Assembly: GCA_016191465.1 (NCBI GenBank)
Contig: JACPOP010000016.1
Coordinates: 1 to 64,000 of the forward strand
Origin: Chloroflexota bacterium
GTDB taxonomy: Bacteria; Chloroflexota; UBA6077; CF-72
DNA length: 64,000 nucleotides
Direction of reading: 5' to 3'
Shown: positions 1-12,366 of the stretch, piece by piece
Layout of the letters: every line of letters starts with the position of its first letter
How positions within the stretch are numbered: position 1 is the stretch's first letter
Made by a program: the position numbers and the translations under genes
Notes under the pieces: model-generated
What the model was told of the DNA's origin: nothing
Database searches by the model: none
Seen by the model: only the letters and a program-made list of their open reading frames with translations

Positions 1-42
1 CGGTCAGCAGTGTGCTGACCGCAGCCGACGCTACCGATAGTT

Positions 43-91
43 CGCGCCCCGGCCGGGTAAACCAGCGCTTTGGCCGCCGGCCGGGAGCGCG
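43..91 (-). terminator. Possible hairpin terminator after hppA
   Basis: Arms 43-56 and 77-91 pair over 14 bp with one bulged base and a 20-nt loop, six bases beyond the hppA stop codon. No T run follows in the direction of transcription, so an intrinsic terminator of the usual kind is not shown. A separate perfect 9-bp stem with a 3-nt loop lies at 1-21. The call rests on position and pairing alone. Confidence 0.35.
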
Positions 92-97
92 CCGAGC

Positions 98-2272
98 TTA
101 CCGCCCGATGAACAGCGGCGCGAGCACCAGGGTGATGGTGCTCAGCAGCTTGATGAGCACGTGCAACGAGGGGCCGGCGGTGTCCTTGAAGGGATCGCCC
201 ACCGTGTCGCCAACCACCGCGGCGGCGTGTGCGTCAGAGCCCTTGCCCAGGATCTTGCCACCCTCGCCGGTGAGCTGGCCCAGCTCGATGTACTTTTTGG
301 CGTTGTCCCAGGTACCGCCCGAGTTGTTCAGGAAGGTCGCCATCAGCACGCCGCCCATGGTGCCAACCATCAGCATGCCCGCGGCAGCCTGAGCACCGAA
401 GATAAGGCCAACCAGGACCGGCACCGCGATGGCCACGATGCCTGGCAGCACCATTTCTCGGAGCCCCGCCTGGGTGGTGATGTCTACCGCCCGCGCGTAA
501 TCGGGGCGGACCGTCCCATCCATGATGCCCGGATTCTCGCGGAACTGGCGACGCACCTCCTCGATGATGTCGCCCGCCGCCTTACCAACGGCACGGATCG
601 TCAGCGAGGAGAAGAAGAAGATCAGCATCAGGCCCAGGAATGCGCCAATGAACACGCGGATGTCCGCGAGGTCCACCGTGTAGCGCACTCCGACAGTATT
701 GGTGCGGATCTTGATCTCGTCGATGTAGGCGGAAAACAGCAGGAAGGCGGCGAGAGCGGCCGAGCCCACCGCGTACCCCTTGGTGAGGGCCTTGGTGGTG
801 TTGCCCACGCCGTCCAGGACGTCCGTGATGTGACGCACGCTCGCCGGCGCCTGGGCCATCTCCGCGATGCCCCCGGCGTTGTCCGTGATGGGGCCGAATG
901 TATCCATCGAGAGGATGTAGGCGACGGTGGTCAGCATGCCCATCGTGGCGATTGCGGTTCCGAACAGGCCGCCCTCGATAGTTCCCGCGCGCATCGCCGC
1001 GGTGAGGGTTGGGTCGGCCTGCGCACCCTGCGTTCCGAAGTAGTACGAGAGCCCGAGTGCCAGCGAAATGATGATCGCCGTGATACCCGTGCTCTCGAGT
1101 CCCACCGACATACCCGAGATGATGTTCGTGGCAGGACCGGTACGCGATGCACGCGCGAGCTCCTGCACAGGTCGCCAGCCACCGGCGGTGTAGTACTGCG
1201 TGATGTACACGAATGCCACGCTGGTCATGAGGCCAGTCAGGCCAGCCGCCACGAACCACCAGTTGCCATTGAGCATCAGGAGCACCGTGGCGATGATGCC
1301 GATGGCGGCCACGACCGTCATGGCCCAATAGCCCGAGTCCAGCTTGCGCTGCGCGTCGGTCACGTCGCCCATGCCGACCCAGACGATGCCAACCATGGAC
1401 GCGAAAATGCCAACGGAGCGGACGACGAGCGGGAAGAACACCCATGCGGTGTTCCCCGAGACAACGTAGAGCGCGACGCCGAGAATCATGGCGCCGATGT
1501 TCTCGGCGGCGGTGGATTCGAACAGGTCGGCCCCACGCCCCGCGCAATCGCCGACGTTGTCCCCCACCAGGTCCGCGACGACCGCGGCGTTACGCGGGTC
1601 ATCCTCGGGAATCCCTGCTTCGATCTTCCCGACCAGGTCAGCGCCCACGTCGGCAGCCTTGGTGTAGATACCGCCGCCAAGCTGTGCGAACAGGGCCACG
1701 AACGAGGCGCCAAAGCCGAAGCCGACGATCGCGAACGGCACCTTCGCCAGGCCGCTGGCCTGGCGCTGGGCCACCGTGGCATTCACGCCTGGATCATCGA
1801 AGCCGCCGTACAGCGCGAAGATCGCCAGCACGCCCAGCAGGCTCAGCGCCACGACGAGAAAGCCCGAGACCGCGCCGCCGCGGAGTGCGGTATTGATCGC
1901 ATCCTTCAGGCTGTGCTGGGCGGCCGCCGCGGTACGCAGGTTCGCCTGGACCGCGATGAACATGCCGATGAAGCCGGCGAGCGCCGAGCAGAAGGCCCCG
2001 GCGAGGAATGCCCCAGCCGTTTGCATGCCGATCGTCGCACTTCCGGACAACCAGGCCAGGAGGAGACCGATCGCTACCGCCGCGACGAGCGCTAGGACGG
2101 CGATCGTGCGGTACTGGCGATTGAGGAACGCCATCGCGCCCTCGAAAATCATGCCCGCGACTTCTTGCATCGCGGGGGTGCCCTTGTCACGCCGCAGAAC
2201 GTCGTTCGCGAGATACAGTGCGAACCCGATCGCGGCTAACCCGGCGACCAGGACAACTGGCCACAGATACAT
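98..2272 (-). CDS. hppA: Membrane-bound proton-pumping pyrophosphatase, K+-independent type
   Basis: This 724-residue integral membrane protein hydrolyses pyrophosphate and pumps H+ across the cytoplasmic membrane. Multiple hydrophobic segments run through it. The family PPi-binding stretch is visible (DVGADLVGK followed by IPEDDPRN), as is the C-terminal DTVGDPFKDTAGPS motif. At residues 491-499 the sequence is NTTKALTKG: Lys494 and Thr497 occupy the two positions that separate K+-independent from K+-dependent enzymes in this family, so a K+-independent H+ pump is expected. AGGAGG lies upstream but 12 nt from the ATG, slightly far. The gene is a single unit, reads left, and is separated from hicBA by 319 bp. 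Confidence 0.96.
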   Translation of the reverse strand: MYLWPVVLVAGLAAIGFALYLANDVLRRDKGTPAMQEVAGMIFEGAMAFLNRQYRTIAVLALVAAVAIGLLLAWLSGSATIGMQTAGAFLAGAFCSALAGFIGMFIAVQANLRTAAAAQHSLKDAINTALRGGAVSGFLVVALSLLGVLAIFALYGGFDDPGVNATVAQRQASGLAKVPFAIVGFGFGASFVALFAQLGGGIYTKAADVGADLVGKIEAGIPEDDPRNAAVVADLVGDNVGDCAGRGADLFESTAAENIGAMILGVALYVVSGNTAWVFFPLVVRSVGIFASMVGIVWVGMGDVTDAQRKLDSGYWAMTVVAAIGIIATVLLMLNGNWWFVAAGLTGLMTSVAFVYITQYYTAGGWRPVQELARASRTGPATNIISGMSVGLESTGITAIIISLALGLSYYFGTQGAQADPTLTAAMRAGTIEGGLFGTAIATMGMLTTVAYILSMDTFGPITDNAGGIAEMAQAPASVRHITDVLDGVGNTTKALTKGYAVGSAALAAFLLFSAYIDEIKIRTNTVGVRYTVDLADIRVFIGAFLGLMLIFFFSSLTIRAVGKAAGDIIEEVRRQFRENPGIMDGTVRPDYARAVDITTQAGLREMVLPGIVAIAVPVLVGLIFGAQAAAGMLMVGTMGGVLMATFLNNSGGTWDNAKKYIELGQLTGEGGKILGKGSDAHAAAVVGDTVGDPFKDTAGPSLHVLIKLLSTITLVLAPLFIGR

Positions 2273-2591
2273 AGGAACCCCGTTCCTCCTACATTCCTGA
2301 CGACCGACTCCCAGGGGAAATCGGCGGTGCGTAAGTCAGGGATGGCCGCCGCCACGCCGAGTCACACTCAACCGCGCTGGGCCAGAATCCGGTCTGGCGC
2401 TTCGCCAATTCCAGCTTCCTCGCCCGCGGGAGCCCTCGCCACGGCGACGCTTCACACGCTGCGAGCCCGATTGTAGCAACTGAGCCCGATACTGTTCAGG
2501 CGTGGGCTGACTGACGCCTGGGGAATATCTGCCGGGACCCGCGCACCGCCGAACCCCGACTTCCAGGAGGGCATCCCCGTGGCATTGCCGT
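2273..2591. other. Intergenic stretch upstream of hppA
   Basis: These 319 bp hold the hppA Shine-Dalgarno sequence (CCTCCT on the plus strand at 2285-2290) and presumably its promoter. Open frames here are short, low-complexity and Arg-rich, with no recognisable product. I see no RNA gene or strong dyad. Confidence 0.4.
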
Positions 2592-2783
2592 TTAGAGCTG
2601 GTTCCATTCCTCGGGGCTGACGCCGACCTCACGGAGGATGGCGCGGATCAGCCCCACGCTGACATCTTTGCCCTTGTGCGTGGGAATGGGGACGATCTGG
2701 CCTGTCGCCTGACGGACCACCCGCGCGTGGCGACCACCTGGATAGGGTCCTTCAAATTCCAGTTTTCGCAACCGACGGATCAC
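2592..2783 (-). CDS. hicA: HicA-family toxin (mRNA interferase)
   Basis: A 63-residue protein of the HicA/YcfA family, whose members are double-stranded-RNA-binding-fold ribonucleases that cut mRNA during translation. The family outline is present: an N-terminal Arg/Lys-rich helix, GGRHAR at residues 17-22 carrying the conserved histidine, IPTHKGKDV at 33-41, and the closing helix with LIRAILREVGVS. The length fits the family (55-80). It overlaps the end of hicB by 4 bp (ATGA), so the antitoxin gene is translated first and the toxin is coupled to it. Confidence 0.85.
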   Translation of the reverse strand: MIRRLRKLEFEGPYPGGRHARVVRQATGQIVPIPTHKGKDVSVGLIRAILREVGVSPEEWNQL

Positions 2784-3031
2784 CTCGTCAGGCTTGAAGA
2801 GGCGAGAGTTTGCTCATCGCGCTCTTCGGTTGGTACTCCCTCAATGTCTTGGATCGGCGTGCCAACTTGCAGCGCCAGCAGAACGTTACCCTCGATCACG
2901 TCGCGCAGATTCTCGCGCGCTTCTTCGAATGTGTCGCGCTGGGCGAAGAACCCGGACGCACCTGGCACCGTGGCAATAACCACGGACTGTTCGTCACGGG
3001 CGTACTCGGCGCTCGCAAGCGCGGCTTGCAC
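2780..3031 (-). CDS. hicB: HicB-family antitoxin
   Basis: An 83-residue protein with the HicB antitoxin fold: VVIATVPGASGFFAQRDTF, then EEARENLRDVIEG, matching the family pattern of a beta hairpin, GxTxEEA turn and helix. HicB binds and neutralises HicA. No separate DNA-binding domain is evident after the core; the last 20 residues are charged and look disordered, so operator binding is uncertain. GTG start without a convincing Shine-Dalgarno sequence, so the true start could be slightly different. The order antitoxin then toxin, with a 4-bp overlap, supports the pair. Confidence 0.8.
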   Translation of the reverse strand: MQAALASAEYARDEQSVVIATVPGASGFFAQRDTFEEARENLRDVIEGNVLLALQVGTPIQDIEGVPTEERDEQTLASSSLTR

Positions 3032-3319
3032 GTAGCGCGCGAGCGGGAGCAGGCAGATCTTTGGTCACGGCGATTCCGCGGTTGATGGTAGCACCATGCC
3101 GAACGCCGCCCCCACTCGGCGGGAGTGACGTACTCGAGCCCCGTCCAGGTAACGGGCGCGCTACAGTAAGCGCCAAGCGATCGTGCCTTCGCTGCGAGCG
3201 CGCCACCGAGCAAGGCCATGGTCCCGCGCCACGGGTGCGGAGTGGCAGAGCCGACCGCCAAAGCTCCCGGACGAGTCCACCGCCCACGAATGATCCCTGC
3301 CCGAGGAAGAAGCCGCACC

Positions 3320-6024
<2,705 letters not shown>

Positions 6025-6028
<4 letters not shown>

Positions 6029-9000
6029 GCGCGTTGGCGGCGCGATCCAACAACACCCCGGATCACGCGAAGGACCTCGCGGAGCAGCGCGGCTATTACC
6101 GGTTCCCCACCCTCAGCGGAGACCGGGTCGTTTTCGTATGCGAAGACGACCTTTGGAGCGTCGGCGCGGATGGCGGGCGCGCCATCCGCCTCACCGCGGG
6201 CGTGGGCGAGGCGACACGTCCGCGCCTGTCCCCGGACGGTAGGCACGTGGCGTTTGTCGGGCGTGAAGAGGGCCCCCCGGATGTCTACGTGATGCCCGCC
6301 GACGGTGGCGCCCCGCGGCGACTCACGTACGAGGGCGCGCCCTGCCAGGTAGTCGGCTGGACCTCGACGGGAGACGAAGTTCTGTACGCCTCGGCCAGTG
6401 GGCGCCCGTTTCTGCGTGACCTGTGGATGCGCGCAGTCACCACGGGCGGCGGGCTCCCCCGAGGCCTGCCATTCGGACCCGCGACCACGGTGTCCTACCA
6501 GCCCGGCGGCAAGGGCGTGGTGCTGGGGCGGATGCCGTCGCGAGAGGCGGCGCAATGGAAGCGGTACCGCGGCGGCACGGCAGGCACCCTGTGGATCGAT
6601 ACCGCTGGGACTGGCACCTTCATTCCGTTCTTGCGCGGCCTCAACGGGAATCTTTCCAGTCCGCACTGGGTCCGCGACCGCGTGTACTTCCTCTCGGATC
6701 ACGAGGGCTTCGGGAACGTCTACTCGGCTCACGCCGACGGCGGCGACGTCCAGCGGCACTCGGACCACGAGGATTACTATGCGCGGAACCTGGCCTCCGA
6801 CGGTCGGCGCCTCGTCTATCACGCGGGCGGTGACATCTTTCTGCTCGATCCAGATGCCAACCAGCCGCAACGCATCGACATTGAGCTCGGTTCGTCCCGC
6901 ACTCAGCGCCAGCGCCGCTTTACGCCAGCCCAGCGCCACCTGCAGAGCGCGACGCTGAGCCCAGATGGCACCAGCCTCGCCACGACCACTCGCGGCAAGG
7001 CGTTCACGTTTGCCAACTGGGAAGGTGGCGTCACCCAGCTTGGTGACCGAGACGGGGTTCGATACCGCCTGCTGACCTGGCTGAAGGACCAGAGGCATCT
7101 GGTCGCGGCCGCCAGCGACGAGGTCTCCGGCGAGTACCTGGTGGTGCTCTCAGCGGACGGCACACAGGCTCCGCGACGGCTCGACACGCTCGACGTGGGC
7201 CGCGTCGTCAGCTTGCGAGTCTCGCCCTGTGCCGACCAGGTGGCAGTCACGAACCACCGCAATGAGGTCGTCGTCGTGGACCTCGCGGCGAAGAAGTCGA
7301 TCGCCAGGGTGCTCGACCGGAGTGCGCATGCGCGCATCGGTGGCCTGGACTGGTCTCCGGACGGGCGCTGGCTGGCATACGGCTTCGCCGACACCGCGCA
7401 GACCATGGCAATCAAGCTGGCGCGCGCGGACGGCAGCCAGCTCGCCTACGCCACCCGGCCTGTCCTGGCTGATAGCCACCCCTCATTCGATCCCGATGGC
7501 AAGTTCCTGTACTTCATCGGCCAGCGCGACTTCGATCCGGTCTATGACGCCCTTCAGTTTGACCTGAACTTCCCAAAGGCCACCCGTCCGTTCCTCGTGA
7601 CGCTTCAGCAGGATGAGCTTTCACCGTTCGTCGCGCGTCCGAAAGCGCCTGAGAGCAAGGAAGCCGCGGCCAAGAAGAAGGCAGACGAGGAAGTGTCCGA
7701 GGAGCAGAAGGCGGAGGCACTGAAGGAAGGCAAGGCCGAAGCGCCGCCGCTACAGATCGACCTGGATGGTATCCAGGACCGTGTGCTCGGGTTCCCCATC
7801 CCCGAGGGACGTTACTCCAAGGTGCAGGGCATCAAGGGCAAGGCGCTGTTTCTCTCGTCGCCCGTGCAGGGAGCACGTGGGCGTAACAGCCTGGACCAGG
7901 AAGGGCCGAAGGGCACCATCGAGGTGTACGCCTTCGAGAACCAGAAGCACGACCGACTGATCGAGGGGGTTTCCGGGTTTTCTGTCGGACCGGACGGAAA
8001 GACCCTGGTGTACCAGGCAAAGGACCGTCTGCGGGTGCTGAAGGCGGGCGAAAAGCCGCCCGAGAAGCCGGGCAACGGCGACAAGCCAACGCGCGAATCG
8101 GGCTGGATCGACCTGGGACGGGTGAAGGTCTCGGTCCAGCCAGCAGCCGAGTGGCGCCAGATGTTCCAGGAGGCGTGGCGGCTTCAACGTGAGCAGTTCT
8201 GGGTCGAAGACCTCTCCGGCATCGACTGGCAGGCGATCTACCACCACTACGCCCCCCTTGTCGGCCGCGTCACAACCCGCTCCGAGTTCTCGGATCTACT
8301 GTGGGAGCTGCAGGGCGAGCTTGGCACGTCGCACGCGTACGAGATGGGCGGCGAGTACCGCGAGGGGCCGAACTATCGCCAGGGCTTCCTCGGTGTGGAC
8401 TGGAGCCTGGACGCCCGGCGCCGCATCTGGAAGATCGCGCGGATTGTCCTGGGCGACCCGTGGGACCCGGCGACCGCCTCGCCCCTCGGCCAGCCGGGCA
8501 TCGGCGCCCGGGTCGGCGACGAGGTGGTTGCCATCAACGGGCAGCCGGTGCGCCCCGAGAACGGGCCGAACGAGCTCCTCGTGAACCAGGCGGGCAACGA
8601 GGTTCTGGTCACCCTGCGGCGCGGCAAGGAGCCTCCGCGCATCGTCACCGTTCGCGCGATCGCGGAGGAGCGACCGGCTCGCTACCGCGAGTGGGTCGAG
8701 ACCAACCGCCGGCGGGTCACAGACCTGACCGGCGGCCGGGTGGGGTACGTGCACGTGCCGGACATGGGCGCCGAGGGGTACGCCGAGTTCCACCGCGGCT
8801 ACCTTGCCGAGTTCGACCACGATGCACTGATCGTCGACGTCCGCTTCAATGGTGGCGGCCACGTCTCGCCGCTGCTGCTGGGCAAGCTGGCCCGGAAGCG
8901 GCTCGGCTACGACTTTCCGCGCTGGGCCGCGCCTGCTCCGTATCCGGCCGAGGCGCCGGCGGGGCCCATCGTTGCGCTGACCAACGAGCAGGCGGGCTCC

Positions 9001-9378
9001 GACGGCGACATCTTCAGCCATGCGTTCAAGATGATGAAGCTCGGACCATTGGTCGGGAAGCGGACTTGGGGCGGGGTGATTGGTATCCATCCGCGACACA
9101 CGCTGGCAGATGGGACGGTGACGACCCAACCCGAGTTCTCGTTCTTCTTTGACGACGTAGGGTGGGGGGTTGAAAACTATGGCACCGATCCAGACGTGGA
9201 AGTGGACAATGCTCCGCAGGACTACGTTCGCGGCGCCGACCCGCAGCTTGAACGAAGCGTCGAGCTGGTCCTGCGGCTCCTCGACGAGCAGCCCGCCCAT
9301 CGGCCCAACCCCTCTGAACGCCCGCGACTGGCGGCGCCGAAGCTGCCACCGCGACTGGGATCAGCTGCACGGGGCTGA
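6025..9378 (+). CDS. Tricorn protease (S41-type serine peptidase)
   Basis: A 1117-residue homologue of archaeal tricorn protease, which degrades peptides released by larger proteases. The N-terminal half holds beta-propeller repeats with WD/TolB-like patterns ([18 protein letters not shown]). A Lys/Glu-rich linker follows near residues 530-580, then the C1-PDZ-C2 catalytic part. The catalytic serine is Ser992 in QAGSDGD and the histidine is His770 in [10 protein letters not shown]. It is cytoplasmic by sequence: no signal peptide. GTG start coupled to acnA through a GTGA overlap; the biological link between the two is not obvious. A 19-bp stem overlaps its stop codon. Confidence 0.93.
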
Positions 9379-9392
9379 CCCCAGTCGCGGTG
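9347..9392 (+). terminator. Long hairpin overlapping the tricorn protease stop codon
   Basis: Arms 9347-9365 and 9374-9392 pair over 19 bp with a single A-C mismatch and an 8-nt loop. The TGA at 9376-9378 lies inside the right arm. No T run follows. The length and position suggest a U-less terminator or an mRNA 3'-end stabiliser. The product of the left arm is still coding sequence, so the pairing is shared with the protein constraint. Confidence 0.6.
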
Positions 9393-9456
9393 TGCGTGTG
9401 GCATCACGTGCCGCACGGCAGCCCGTGACTCGAACGAGCCGGCGCGAGCGCGCGCC

Positions 9457-10704
9457 ATGATCCGCGACCCGTGGCTACGGGCGCTGGTGGCGGTGATGTG
9501 CGCCATCGCCTCCATCTACCTGGTCACCCTCCTGTGGCAGGTGCTCCAGCAGTTCTCAGACATCCTGCTGCTGTTCTTCCTCGCGTGGCTGCTGGCATTT
9601 GTTCTCGAGCCGGTGGTCACGCTCTTGCGTGTGCACGGCCGATTGCCGCGCTCGGCGGCCATTGGACTCACGTACGCGACCCTGCTGGTGGTGATCGCGG
9701 TCGGCATCGTGTTGCTGGTCCCGGCCCTCGCGGATCAGATCGGCCAGGTGGTCAGGGACCTGCCCACCTACGCCGATCGGATCGCCTCGGTCTCGAATGA
9801 TCTCGCTGCCTCGTCCAACACCTGGCTGACCGACCGCGGCAGCCCCGTGCTGGTGGATGCACGGGCGCTGCTTGACCCGGCGGACCTCACCCGCCGCATC
9901 GAGGCGCTCGGTCCGCCGCTGCTGAACAACGCCGTTCAGTTGGCAACGGGGGCGGCAACGCTGTTGCTCGAGGCCGTGATCGTCCTGATCCTGTCGTTCT
10001 ACTTCATGGCAGATGGGCCGCGGATCAGCCACACCGCGATCGCCCTGTTGCCGCCTCGGGCCCAGGACGATACGCGCTATCTCGTGTTCAGCATTCACCG
10101 CGCCTTCGCGGGGTTCCTGCGCGGGCAGGTGATCCAGGGCCTGGTGAGTGGCCTCGGTACGGGCCTCGCCATGGCCGCGCTCGGCGTCGAGTACGCGCTC
10201 CTCTCGGCCGTCGTCGCCGGAGGCGTGATTCTGATCCCGTTCCTGGGTCCGGTGGTCGCGGTCGGTCTGCCGGTAGCGATCGCTCTGTTCACCAGGTCCG
10301 GCTGGGACTGGGCGGTCCTGCTGGTGATCCTGTTCGCTATGCAACAGGTCATCTTCAATGTGCTCTCGCCGCGCATCATGAGCCGGCAGGTCGGCATTCA
10401 CCCGCTCCTGGTCTTCTTCGCGGTCCTTGCCGGAGCCCGCCTGGCAGGGGTGTGGGGAGCGGTGTTCGGAATTCCCGTCGTGGCCGTCGTGGTGACGATG
10501 GTCCTGTTCTATCGGGCCAGCCAGCAAGAGCGGCTCGCACGGCTCCAGGAGCACCTCGCGCCCATGGGACATGAGCGCGGCGGCGCCGATCCACCGGATA
10601 CGGTTGGCGACGCCGTCCGTGGCGCGGACGACGACCTGGCCCGCGGTGTGCCATCGCCCGTCGGCGCCCCACCCAGGGCGCCCGTATCGTCGTCGGTCCG
10701 CTAA
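9457..10704 (+). CDS. AI-2E family transporter (PerM-like permease)
   Basis: A 415-residue multi-pass membrane protein of the AI-2E/PerM/YdjX-Z family. An N-terminal pair of membrane segments (residues about 10-85), a soluble stretch (about 90-160) and a C-terminal block of segments with GVILIPFLGPVVAVGLPVA and SPRIMSRQVGIHPL fit the family. Members export small molecules or exchange ions; the substrate cannot be read from sequence. The last 45 residues are hydrophilic and Pro/Arg-rich. It stands alone between a hairpin and galU. Confidence 0.88.
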   Translation: MIRDPWLRALVAVMCAIASIYLVTLLWQVLQQFSDILLLFFLAWLLAFVLEPVVTLLRVHGRLPRSAAIGLTYATLLVVIAVGIVLLVPALADQIGQVVRDLPTYADRIASVSNDLAASSNTWLTDRGSPVLVDARALLDPADLTRRIEALGPPLLNNAVQLATGAATLLLEAVIVLILSFYFMADGPRISHTAIALLPPRAQDDTRYLVFSIHRAFAGFLRGQVIQGLVSGLGTGLAMAALGVEYALLSAVVAGGVILIPFLGPVVAVGLPVAIALFTRSGWDWAVLLVILFAMQQVIFNVLSPRIMSRQVGIHPLLVFFAVLAGARLAGVWGAVFGIPVVAVVVTMVLFYRASQQERLARLQEHLAPMGHERGGADPPDTVGDAVRGADDDLARGVPSPVGAPPRAPVSSSVR

Positions 10705-10781
10705 GTGGCCCCGGCATGTATCACAGCCGCGCTTTCCGAAGCCACCGCGGCGGTTGTGTCCCGAGGAGACCCTGATTCATC

Positions 10782-11669
10782 GTGAACAGCCCATCGCGAC
10801 AATCCGTCCGTAAAGCCGTCATTCCCGCCGCCGGTCTTGGAACGCGCTTTCTCCCGGCCAGCAAATCCGTGCCGAAGGAGATGCTTCCGCTCGTCGACAA
10901 GCCCATCATCCAGTACATCGTCGAGGGAGCCGCGGCGTCGGGCATCGAAGAGGTCGTCATCGTCACGGCCGCCTCGAAGCGTGCCATCGAAGATCACTTC
11001 GACAGGTTCTGGGAGCTGGAATACCGGCTCGAGCAGGCCGGGAAAGATGTCCTCCTGGCGGTAGCGCGGCGACCGGCGGAGCTCGCCAAGTTCGTCTTCG
11101 TCCGCCAGGGAGCGCCGCTGGGCAACGGCCATGCCGTATTGATGGCGAAGGAGGTGATCGGCGAGGAGCCGTTCGCCATGCTGTGGGGGGATGACCTGGT
11201 GTTAGCGGATCCGCCCTTCGTACGCCAATTGATGGACGCCTACGAGAGAACGGGCGGCGCCGTGGCGGCAGTGATGCAGGTTCCTGTGGACGATGCCATC
11301 AAGTACGGCGTCATCGAGATCGCCGAGCGCCTGGACGAACACCTCTCCCGAGTGTCGCGGATCGTCGAGAAACCAAAGCGGGAAGCGGTGCCATCCAACC
11401 TCGCCTCCGTGGCCGGTTACCTTCTCACCCCTGATATCTGGGGTTACCTGGAGGCGACCGCGGCCGGTCAGGGTGGAGAGATCTGGCTCGCGGATGGCGT
11501 GCAGCGCATTGCGGAGAAGGGCAGCCTGTACGCCCTGGAGTTCCAGGGCCGCCGCTACGACGCCGGTAACAAGAGCGAGTTCCTGGAAGCCACCGTGGAT
11601 ATCGCGCTCAGTCGGCCGGATCTCGGTCCGGTGCTGCGGGCGTACCTGCAGCGCCGGCTGGCAGAGTGA
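10782..11669 (+). CDS. galU: UTP-glucose-1-phosphate uridylyltransferase
   Basis: A 295-residue nucleotidyltransferase that makes UDP-glucose for cell-wall and glycan synthesis. The N-terminal signature AVIPAAGLGTRFLPASKS, KEMLPLVDKPIIQYI, WGDDLV and VEKPKREAVPSNLA are all present. GTG start with GAGGAG 13 nt upstream. Its 3' end overlaps the convergent HAD phosphatase gene by 62 bp. The UDP-glucose product could serve the two glycosyltransferases encoded nearby. Confidence 0.95.
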   Translation: MNSPSRQSVRKAVIPAAGLGTRFLPASKSVPKEMLPLVDKPIIQYIVEGAAASGIEEVVIVTAASKRAIEDHFDRFWELEYRLEQAGKDVLLAVARRPAELAKFVFVRQGAPLGNGHAVLMAKEVIGEEPFAMLWGDDLVLADPPFVRQLMDAYERTGGAVAAVMQVPVDDAIKYGVIEIAERLDEHLSRVSRIVEKPKREAVPSNLASVAGYLLTPDIWGYLEATAAGQGGEIWLADGVQRIAEKGSLYALEFQGRRYDAGNKSEFLEATVDIALSRPDLGPVLRAYLQRRLAE

Positions 11670-12333
11670 CCCCGAGGAGGTCCAGGAGCTCGTCCCAGGT
11701 GTCGACGCACCAGTCTGGCGAGCTCCGCAGCAGCGGCTCGCGCTCCTGAGCGCCCCAGGTCACCGCGCACACCGGCGCTCCGGCCGAGCGCGCCACGGCC
11801 ACGTCCGCGGCGGTGTCCCCGATCATGAGCACGTCGGTGGCGGGGAGTCCGCCAAGATCATCCAGCGCACGGAAAAGAACGTCCGGGTACGGCTTCGGAC
11901 GGGGGACCACGTCGATCCCCACGACCGCGGTGAAGAAGTGCAGGAGCCCGGTGTGGCCCAGCATCTGGCGCGCGGTCGTCCCCAGGCGGCCGGTGGCAAT
12001 CGCCAGCGGCCAACGCTTCGTGGCGGCGATGGCCCGCAATGCCTCAGGCGCACCCTCGATCGGCAGCACCGCGGGAATGACGTCGCGATCGAACAGCGCG
12101 CGGTAGTCGGCGATACAGCCGAGCGCCTGCTCCACTGCCGCGGGCGGCAGCACCGTCTCAAAGATTGTCTCCAATGGTAGGCCCGACATCGCTCCCACCG
12201 CGGCGACTTCGGCAACCGGAAAGCCGCGCTGCACCAGTACGCGGTTGATAGTCGCTGCGATCAGGTCATGGGTCGCGAGGACCGTCCCGTCCAGGTCGAA
12301 GACGAGCGCGGCGAACGGGCGGCTGATGGGCAT
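11608..12333 (-). CDS. HAD-superfamily phosphatase (phosphoglycolate phosphatase-like)
   Basis: A 241-residue cytoplasmic HAD hydrolase. Motif I is VFDLDGTV with nucleophile Asp13 and acid/base Asp15; a helical cap of subclass IA follows; motif II is IATGR, motif III is RPKPYPD, and motif IV is MIGDTAADV. The overall pattern matches phosphoglycolate phosphatase/pyrophosphatase PpaX relatives, but substrate is unassigned. The open frame runs on for 108 codons upstream; the ATG at 12333, just before the first strand, is the sensible start. The 3' end lies within the galU coding region on the other strand. Confidence 0.88.
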   Translation of the reverse strand: MPISRPFAALVFDLDGTVLATHDLIAATINRVLVQRGFPVAEVAAVGAMSGLPLETIFETVLPPAAVEQALGCIADYRALFDRDVIPAVLPIEGAPEALRAIAATKRWPLAIATGRLGTTARQMLGHTGLLHFFTAVVGIDVVPRPKPYPDVLFRALDDLGGLPATDVLMIGDTAADVAVARSAGAPVCAVTWGAQEREPLLRSSPDWCVDTWDELLDLLGVTLPAGAAGTPAAPDRDPAD

Positions 12334-12366
12334 CGTGGAAGGGTACTCAGCGCCTATCACCGAGCG

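Noticed and set aside
161-2095. 644-residue open frame on the plus strand across hppA
   Set aside because: It is antisense to a clear pyrophosphatase gene, rich in Arg/His/Asp, with no domain; typical of GC-rich shadow frames.
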